The translations under genes and the position numbers were made by a program. Positions 56,551 to 64,000 of a DNA stretch of 64,000 bases are shown piece by piece. A model generated the notes under the pieces. It was not told the DNA's origin. It saw only the letters and a program-made list of their open reading frames with translations, and ran no database searches. How positions within the stretch are numbered: the stretch's first letter is position 1; each line of letters opens with the position of its first letter. This DNA comes from Lasiosphaeris hirsuta (lineage: Eukaryota; Ascomycota; Sordariomycetes; Sordariales; Lasiosphaeriaceae): the NCBI GenBank assembly GCA_030549175.1, contig JAUKUA010000003.1, forward strand, positions 3,472,001-3,536,000, read 5' to 3'.

Positions 56551-57604
56551 GGCTCGTAATAGTTGCGTCAAAGGGAGGTGTTGGGGAGGTGGTATGTTCA
56601 GCCTCGCTGGGTTTCGAGCACGGAAGAGAGGAAGAAGGAAAGTAAGTTTAACGGCAGGCAGGTGTGTGGAGGGGAAGTCAGGTCACTTGAAAGTATGGAG
56701 GGGTAAATGGGGAGCGGAAGGGGTCCCTGGGCAGATAAAGATGGAGAGAGCTGCACTGTAATAAGGCGGCTCGTCGCGGAGCCCGGCCTGTGGCAATACG
56801 ACACAGCGCAAGGTCAAATCGATTGCTGGTGTTCCGGTCCGACGCAAGTGAGGCGGACTGCGAGCGCTGTTGAAACGTGGTTGGGCTTTGGCGGAATACG
56901 CATCCGTCCCCAGGCGGTTCAGCACAGCAGGATCAGGTTCTCGGTGGGTTCTCGGCAGCGTTACCAGAGAGCTTGGGGTCAGCTCGAGCGCCAGGTCTTT
57001 TTATGCCTGTTCTTTTATTTGCCTCTGGGGAAAGCTCGGCTCAAGGTTTGGTATTATGTAGCCAGACAAAAGGTTTCACATATGCTCAGGGCGGGCGCAA
57101 CCAGCGTGCTAATCAACGCGCTTCTTTCTTTGGTGAGGAAGGAGCCTAGGTTGAGAAACGCCTAGGTGTGGTGGCTGCTGCCGCCATCTCGCAGATGGAC
57201 AGTGGGGTCTTGGGGTCAGTGCGCAAGGCGACCTCCGTCAGATTTCCGCTGGCGGGAGCTGGGCAGGCGAGGCGGACCCCATTGGCCAGCTGAGTAAGGT
57301 CAAGTAGCCACAGCTCCTCTTCGCCTGGGCTAGGAAGCTGGTTGGTCTGTGCAGCGTCGTCGCGTCGTTTGGGCGCCTGGGCGCCTGGACCTGATTATGA
57401 AAGCCTCCTGCCGGCCAAGCTCATCACCACAGCTTCCGTCTCAGCAACGTTGTCACGCAGCATCTACAATCCATCCATCGCCCCTGTTGTCGCGCGCTAT
57501 TTCCAAAGCGCTGCGACTCGTTTCTCGATTAAGCACGGCGCCAGAGCCATCTGCCTACCACTTTCTGCTAATCCCGATTTCCGCTTCGACAGTCCGCGGT
57601 CAAA
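56551..57604. promoter_or_regulatory. Divergent promoter region, UBC1-like / RPT2
   Basis: 1.05 kb between the starts of two ubiquitin-proteasome genes. I looked for the yeast-type proteasome element GGTGGCAAA and did not see it. Confidence 0.5.
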
Positions 57605-59155
57605 ATGGTGAGCCTCGTCGGGCACAGGCACGTATCACTGGACGTATCTAACACACTCAACAGGGTCAGAATCAATCTGGCATGGGTGGAGGCGGCCAGG
57701 AGGGGAGAGATGAGAAGGATAAGAAGGTTAGACATGCCACCTCCCCAAACCCCGACATGATGAGCTCACCACCATCGCCTCCGTGACAGAAGGACAAGCC
57801 CAAGTACGAGCCGCCCCCGAGACCGACAACCCGTATCGGCCGCAAGAAGAAGAAGGCTGGCGGCACCAGCGCAGCCGCGAAGCTTCCCCCCATCTACCCA
57901 ACCAGTCGGTGCAAGCTTCGTCTCTTGCGCATGCAGCGCATCCACGACCATCTGCTACTAGAGGAGGAGTATGTCGAGAACCAGGAGCGTCTGCGCAAGG
58001 CAAAAGCGACAAAGGATAGTTCCGTCCCCGCCTCGGAGCTCGAGTCCGCCGACCGCTTGGCCGACGAGCGCGGTCGTGTCGATGACATGCGAGGCAGCCC
58101 CATGGGCGTTGGCACCCTCGAGGAGATGATTGATGACGACCACGCCATCGTGTCCAGCACTACTGGTCCCGAGTACTACGTCAGCATCATGAGTTTCGTC
58201 GACAAGGACCTGCTTGAGCCAGGTGCCAGCGTTCTCCTACATCACAAGAGCGTCAGTATTGTTGGCGTTCTCACAGATGACACGGATCCACTTGTCAGCG
58301 TCATGAAGCTCGACAAGGCGCCAACGGAGTCGTACGCAGATATCGGCGGTCTAGAGCAGCAGATTCAAGAGGTTCGGGAGTCAGTCGAGCTGCCCCTTCT
58401 GCACCCCGAGCTCTACGAGGAGATGGGTATCAAGCCGCCCAAGGGTGTCATTCTCTACGGTGCGCCCGGTACTGGCAAAACCTTGTTGGCAAAGGCGGTG
58501 GCAAACCAAACGTCTGCAACGTTCCTGCGCATTGTTGGCAGCGAGCTGATCCAGAAGTACCTTGGTGACGGTCCCCGGTTGGTTCGCCAGCTGTTCCAGG
58601 TAAGCCCATTCTGTCACGTCGGTTTGAGCGGGCGCTTACACTTGACAGGTTGCCGCAGAAAATGCCCCGTCAATTGTGTTTATCGACGAAATCGATGCCA
58701 TTGGCACAAAGCGGTACGACTCAACATCTGGCGGTGAGCGTGAAGTACAGCGAACCATGCTGGAACTTCTCAACCAATTGGACGGGTTTGATGACCGGGG
58801 AGACGTCAAGGTGATCATGGCCACCAACAAGATCGAGACGCTTGATCCCGCCCTGATCCGACCTGGCCGTATTGATCGTAAGATTCTCTTTGAGAACCCA
58901 GATCAAAACACGAAGCGCAAGATCTTTACGCTCCACACAAGCAAGATGTCACTCAATGAAGACGTCGACCTTGAGGAGTTTATTGCGCAGAAGGACGATT
59001 TGTCGGGTGCCGACATCAAGGCTATCTGCTCCGAAGCCGGCTTGATGGCGCTGCGGGAGCGCAGAATGCGGGTGCAGATGGCGGACTTCCGGGCCGCTCG
59101 GGAGAGAGTCCTGCGGACCAAGCAGGAGGGCGAGCCGGAGGGCCTGTACTTGTAA
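57605..59155 (+). CDS. RPT2: 26S proteasome regulatory ATPase subunit 4 (Rpt2)
   Basis: Four exons: 57605-57607, 57664-57726, 57790-58599 and 58649-59155 (460 residues). The first coding exon is only the ATG; the donor GTGAGC follows at once and the next exon begins GGT CAG, recreating the conserved MGQ start, which is N-myristoylated in this subunit. Visible features: [20 protein letters not shown], a coiled coil and OB-fold region (about 60-195), Walker A GAPGTGKT (246-253), Walker B IVFIDEID (301-308), the second region of homology [20 protein letters not shown], and the C-terminal GLYL (hydrophobic-Tyr-X type) that docks into the 20S alpha ring. It unfolds and feeds substrates as part of the proteasome base. 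Confidence 0.96.
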
Positions 59156-59785
59156 TGTACCGTGTATGATCTTTATAAACAACGCGGAGCGAAGCAGATT
59201 ATCTGCCAAGCGAATGTGACAGATAGACAATTGAGGGAGATGCCGCTGGCCGTCCAACAGCGACTCATGCCTTCTGTCTCGAGACGCTGCCAAAAGTCGG
59301 ACTCCGAAACTGAAGAGAAAGCAACGGCCTCTGGAAGCCTTCAAATGCAACCTCTGCACAAATTGTGTGGTCATGCACCGGTAGCTCCCTCACTATCTTC
59401 AAAGGTATTATGAATCGTGGCCGGATTGGTATCAGCCTCCACTCATGACATTTGAGGCTAGCTTCCTCGCAATGGGCGTGATTCGCAATCGTTCCACATT
59501 CGTACAACTTGCGGAATGCCCAGACAGTAGATGAGATTAAGTGTGCCATTGATCAATATCATTAATCACCATGATTGTCTTTGCATTATCAGTAAACTCA
59601 GTCGCCTAGGGGGCGTATGCGGTAAAACATGGAAAAAGAGGCGGCGAAGGTTGCCCCCGCAGCGTGTTGTGTCGCCCCCGTAAAGGAGAGGCTATTGCCG
59701 GCAAAGCGCTGGCACAAGTTCAAAAACAAGATAACTCTGAAGTCGTTGATAAATACGTCCCGAGAGCCGAGAGAGGCAAAAAGGA
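59156..59785. other. Intergenic region after RPT2
   Basis: About 630 bp, including the RPT2 3' UTR. No gene is recognised. Confidence 0.55.
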
Positions 59786-59887
59786 TTCTACGTGTGAGGC
59801 TCGAACTCACGAGCTTTGGATGTCCCTAGTATCTACCTAGATCATATCATGATATGGGACCAACGCTCTACCAAGAGCCAACATGGC
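59786..59887 (-). pseudogene. Degenerate tRNA-Met copy
   Basis: Same layout as the tRNA at 59997-60095, but damaged. The D-arm lost two bases (GGCTCTTGG instead of GGCTCAGTTGG). The acceptor 3' strand reads ACGTAGA and no longer pairs with GCCATGT. The anticodon loop is CCCATAT in place of CTCATAA. The intron differs too. Several changes are G-to-A or C-to-T. Confidence 0.75.
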
Positions 59888-59996
59888 ATTGAGCTTTGAT
59901 GGGGAAAAGGTGAAGTTACTTGATATTTGACAGAGGAAACAGCTACGGTGAGAATAGTGCAAAACGGAAATATAAAAGGAAGAATGCAAAAAGTGA

Positions 59997-60095
59997 TGCC
60001 ACGTGTGAGGCTCGAACTCACGACCTTTGGATGTCCCTGATGTTTAACCAGATCATGTTATGAGACCAACGCTCTACCAACTGAGCCAACATGGC
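59997..60095 (-). tRNA. Elongator tRNA-Met(CAT) with intron
   Basis: On the minus strand the acceptor GCCATGT pairs with ACGTGGC (one T-G wobble) and A is the discriminator base. The D-arm is GGCTCAGTTGGTAGAGC, the T-arm CGTGAGTTCGAGCCTCACA. The anticodon loop CTCATAA holds CAT, and the T-T mismatch at the base of the loop is normal in elongator tRNA-Met. An intron of about 26 nt follows the base 3' of the anticodon; 73 nt remain after removal. The D-arm and acceptor do not look like initiator tRNA. Confidence 0.9.
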
Positions 60096-63000
60096 AATTC
60101 ATTGCTTTGATTTGCCGCTCTAAATTTTTGCCTTTGACGTTTGCGCGGGCTGAAGCGGGGTATTCCTGCTGCAGATGTGGGGCCCAGCTCTGCTTCCCAG
60201 GCTTGCACGACGTCTTCCAACTGGACATTGGAATGGCCCAGGAGATAGTGCCATGTCATTTCTTTTCGCCCCGCCGGTTCCGATTTGTCGTCCTAGAACA
60301 TTTCATGCTTTAGCTTTCTCAGGTTCCTCTTCTTCCACTCCGACGCTAAGTTGTATCTAGACTTCAAGCTGCATTTCTACTGCAGACGAGAATACTTTCT
60401 TCAACCTCTACCCTTTTTGAGAAAAATACGTTAGGTTTGTGATTGGGGTCTACTTCGTTAAACAACATCGATAGCCTTCGGGCAATGATTGGGGTGCCAC
60501 ATCATGAGGTTTCCCAAAGTGGCCGGAGTGAGAAGTTTTGCCGTTACCAACATGGGAAAGTCCCACTTCGTAACTCGCGAAGTCACGTTTAATGCATTAA
60601 CATAAGGCCTCTTCAACCACGGTATCTACCTTGCAATACCATGGAAGCCTAGGTGCCGTAGTTCAGGGACCAACTGGTATGTTGCCTTAATTTTCGCCAT
60701 ATTACTCTCTGTTAGTACACGTCAAGAAACCGAAGCCCAAAGGTTTCCGCATGGAGTCATTTATAGGATAGAGCAAATCCGACAGAGCTTGAGACGTGAT
60801 GACTGCCGGGTACGTAACTATAGCTCAGACGATGGAAATCCGACGGTGAAGTTCCCTCCCCCCGTCAACCTAATTATCCCCGGTCCGTGATGTATCTCAG
60901 TCACCGATCAATAGGCTAAGCCATTATAGTATACTTACCTGAGTAACTTTGTAACTGCCAAGATGGGTAGCAAGATGGAAAAGTCCTACAAATTGAGCAC
61001 TATTTTAATTACGGATACGAGCGCCTCATATTTGATATTCATGCTCTCCTCTTGGTTTAGTCATGTTTATGGCTTGATGAAAGATGAAAGCACTTGAATA
61101 GCAACTTGAAGCTTATATTCCGTGCTTCCAGCTCCATGCTTAATCTCCTGGCGAACCGCATCAGAGCTCAAATGATTGATATCTCATGCTTTCCAATTAT
61201 ATATCTCCCTACCCAAGGGAGCTAAATGTGAGTATGTGATGTTTGTTGCCTGGATTCTAGTGGTGTGCAATTAACAATGAGAAAACATAGATGATGTGGT
61301 CATTTGAGTCGGTTTTGGGCAGACTACCTATATTTTGAGTTTCGAAGTAACATGTTGATCAAAACTCGACTCCAACCAACATCCGCGTTAGTGCGATACC
61401 TCGTTGAGCTTCATGAAGCAAACCATGACTGAGAGGGGCAAACTTCTTTTGAAGATCCCGCCATAGAGCGAGGGATAAAAGAATGTAAACTAGTACTAGG
61501 ATTCACGTAGGTATACTCTATGCGGAAAGTTGCCATATAGCCCGAAATACAAGAACGTCATGCCCAGACATAGTACTAACCTCACGTTGGCCAAGCGTTT
61601 GAAGGAGCCCAGCCACCGCCCGTTTTACATCCAATGAGCCAGCGTTGACTGTAGGAAAATGAAATTCCTAATGATACTACTTATGATGTCTTGAGCTAGA
61701 CTCCAGTCAATGAAGTTGGGTGACTAAGTTTCAAGAAGCCGCCAGTTTGTGTATTCGTGTGATACGATTTTGTAAAAGTTTACATTCAACATGAGTAAGC
61801 TCCATTTTAGCTTTCGAGAATATGTTTTTAAAATTTCTGGATTTGGGCTCGGGATTACAATTTGAGCCTGATACATTGCCCTACTCACCTGGCCGGGCCG
61901 AACGTAAGTGAAGCAACGGCAGACTCTCATGTGGACAAAGGGGGCCAAAACAAGATCAAATTTACCGATTATACTATACATACCACAAAGTGACTGGTCG
62001 GCTTTAACACTATCATTTGAGATAAAAAGTATTCATCAATGAGTTATTTGTGCAAATCTACCCCTATTGGGGAGAACATCGCCACTCAGGCCGCTTCGCT
62101 GAAGGCTCGAGTCAAACTTGAGGTCCTGGACGCCTAGTAGTAACCAGTGCGAGCCCTCACGGAGCCTTACTACCACCAGTAATACTCGACCATAATATGG
62201 CGGTAAGGAATGGTGTTTGTACCTGGGACGTGACGATGTCTGGGTGTGCGAGAAGATGGCAGTGCTTGAGATAAAAAATCCCGAGAGAGATAAGCTGGAG
62301 AGAAAACTGCAGTCCATGATCACCGTGAATGCGGCACCGCCTGGCATATGCAGACAGAGTAAGGGCGGGATGATGTCACAGGGCTGAGAAAGACAAGTAA
62401 GATCCACAAGACAGGTAGTGGAGAGTAAGAGAGGATCCCCGGGCTTCTTCAGGACGTGGTGAGGACCAGGCACCTTAACGGTATCACGCGTTACCTCAAC
62501 CAATGACTTGGGCTGTCGGGATACGCATTCGCCTTACAGCCGGTCGAGGGCGATGACTCAACCTGAGATGCAAAGCATGCAATGTGAGTTTGTGGTCATG
62601 GTCTTGAGTAAACTCGAAATACCGCCGGTGAACTTGAAGCTGTTCAACTTGATCTGTAACTTGGGCATGCCATCTTTCAAGTTCGACGCCGGCATATGGT
62701 ATGAAGATGGGCAGATACAATTTCGAAAATAGGAAAAGAGGGTTCTTGAACGTCACATTCGCGAGGCAGCATCTTTGGTTTTGGTTTGGTCATGCATCGT
62801 TTAATTCAGCGTCAGCAGGATGTAGTTGCCAGGGTATTCGCCATCTAGGCACGGAGCAGAGATGCTCGCTTGTCTGCTAGATAGTGAAACGCCCAGCACC
62901 ATCACAGAGCCTGACCAGAGTTGGGTATTTTGTTCCTTCTTTCATCCCATGCAAGCTCGTCTCCATTGGTTGTGATCTCATTTATTGCATGAGGGCCCTA

Positions 63001-63141
63001 GCCAGGGAAACACAGTATGTTAGAGGGCCATTTCCCAACCCCCCTTCCGCGCAAATATGAAGTTTGTTGCCCTGAACCACCACGCCAATCTAGAGTGAAA
63101 AACGCATAAAGGACAGAGGGATGTGCAGTTGGCTACTGCCT
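60096..63141. other. Gene-poor AT-rich region
   Basis: About 3 kb without a recognisable gene. From about 60500 to 62100 it is AT-rich with frequent stops in all frames, which fits decayed repeat DNA. No terminal repeats were found by eye. Confidence 0.5.
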
Positions 63142-64000
63142 TTAGTAGCCGAAGGCCTCGAGGGCCTGCACCGTCTTCGTGTCGACCTTTGCGCCCTTCT
63201 TCGCCTCGGAAAGCTGTCTTGCGGCCAGCTTCTTGCGCTCGTAGTAGGCAGCACCCTTTGCCTTGCGTCTCTCCTCAAGTCTATCATCACGTTAGCAATT
63301 GTCCACCAGCTTGCTCGCCAGCGCGAGTCCTTGCAAACCCAGAACTTGACGCACCTCGCAACCACATCCTGGTACTTCCAGCCAACCTCGTGGCTCAGCC
63401 GGCCAACAGTGCAGTACTTGCGGCCGGGCTGGAGTCTAAGGACACGCAGAGCCTGGGGAACAACCATCTTCTTCTTCTTGTCGTACGGGGGAGGGACACC
63501 CTCGAAGACCTTGAGTCTCTCGAGAGCGGCGGCACCGCGGGCGGTCTTGTGGGGGATCATGCCACGAACAGCCTTGTAGAAGATGCGCGACGGGGCGCGG
63601 AAGTGGAAGGGGCCTAGGAGTAGTCAGCACAATCTGACCGGGAATCGGAGATCTGTGTAGATGTTGGACTCACCACCACGGGTCGGGTTGTAGCGGGTCA
63701 TCTTGCGGAGGTAGCTGTGATACTTGACTGTACCCAATTGTCAGCCAGATCGGTTCGACAAAACCCTCGTCCTAACGGCGCAGCATTGGCAGTCGGTAAG
63801 TCCTCCTCTTCAATCGAGCCTGGTCCTCGACCGCTCCTTGCTGCTGCCATTCCATGACTGGTCGGATATCGGGGTAGAACGTACGCTTCGCGCGGAAGAA
63901 TTCGCCGGAGATGTTGAGAGCTTCGCAGCGGACGACGACAATCTTCTGGCCGTTGAGGAGCTGCTTGGCGACGATGCTGGCAAGGCGGCCAAGGAGATGG
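63142..64000 (-). CDS. 60S ribosomal protein L16 (uL13), 5' part missing
   Basis: Four exons are visible: from beyond the window edge to 63885, then 63727-63674, 63613-63355 and 63280-63142. The upstream end is cut off at 64000. Translation gives the L13/L16 core: [95 protein letters not shown], then the eukaryotic extension [20 protein letters not shown] and the C-terminus ALEAFGY. This is the uL13 protein of the large ribosomal subunit (yeast L16, human L13a). The intron at 63884-63728 is 157 nt, the others 60 and 74. Introns in ribosomal protein genes are common in fungi. Confidence 0.95.

Overview
The window comes from the nuclear genome of a filamentous ascomycete, most likely a Sordariomycete. 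The signs are short spliceosomal introns (about 50-150 nt, GTAAGT/GTATGT donors, CTAAC/CTGAC-like branch sites), a HET-domain gene, fungal-only families (DUF1996, Dcp1, GH47, small secreted proteins, a fungal multi-pass membrane family) and AT-rich decayed stretches that suggest repeat-induced point mutation (RIP). The order is inferred from gene content only; no species call is made. Exon boundaries were placed by hand from reading frame and splice consensus, and every multi-exon model listed sums to a whole number of codons.

Left part (1-23 kb): DCP1 decapping activator (minus), diverging from an OCRL-like inositol 5-phosphatase (plus); a secreted beta-lactamase-like serine hydrolase (minus); a gene in which cyanovirin-N homology (CVNH) repeats are spliced in frame to a HET domain (minus); a fungal multi-pass membrane protein; a small coiled-coil ORF; a two-domain chromate transporter with a GC-AG intron; and a GH47 alpha-1,2-mannosidase.

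Middle part (23-44 kb) is accessory-like: a TauD/TfdA dioxygenase, a DUF1996 secreted protein, a tandem of two intact small secreted proteins with a decayed third copy between them, a small disordered protein, an AT-rich stretch with a possible solo LTR, a P-loop kinase, then a sugar-type MFS transporter, a Baeyer-Villiger type monooxygenase and a cyclase-family hydrolase that may form a small catabolic set. A decayed ankyrin/NACHT-type gene lies after the cyclase.

Right part (44-64 kb) is largely housekeeping: a ten-exon P-type cation ATPase, Elongator ELP3, succinyl-CoA ligase alpha (divergent from ELP3), a UBC1-like E2 divergent from the proteasome ATPase RPT2 (whose first coding exon is only the ATG), an intron-containing elongator tRNA-Met next to a mutated copy, a 3-kb gene-poor AT-rich stretch, and the 3' part of 60S ribosomal protein L16 (uL13), cut by the window edge. 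Long G or C homopolymer runs recur in the non-coding DNA.

The most interesting single observation is the CVNH-HET fusion at 9881-13196.
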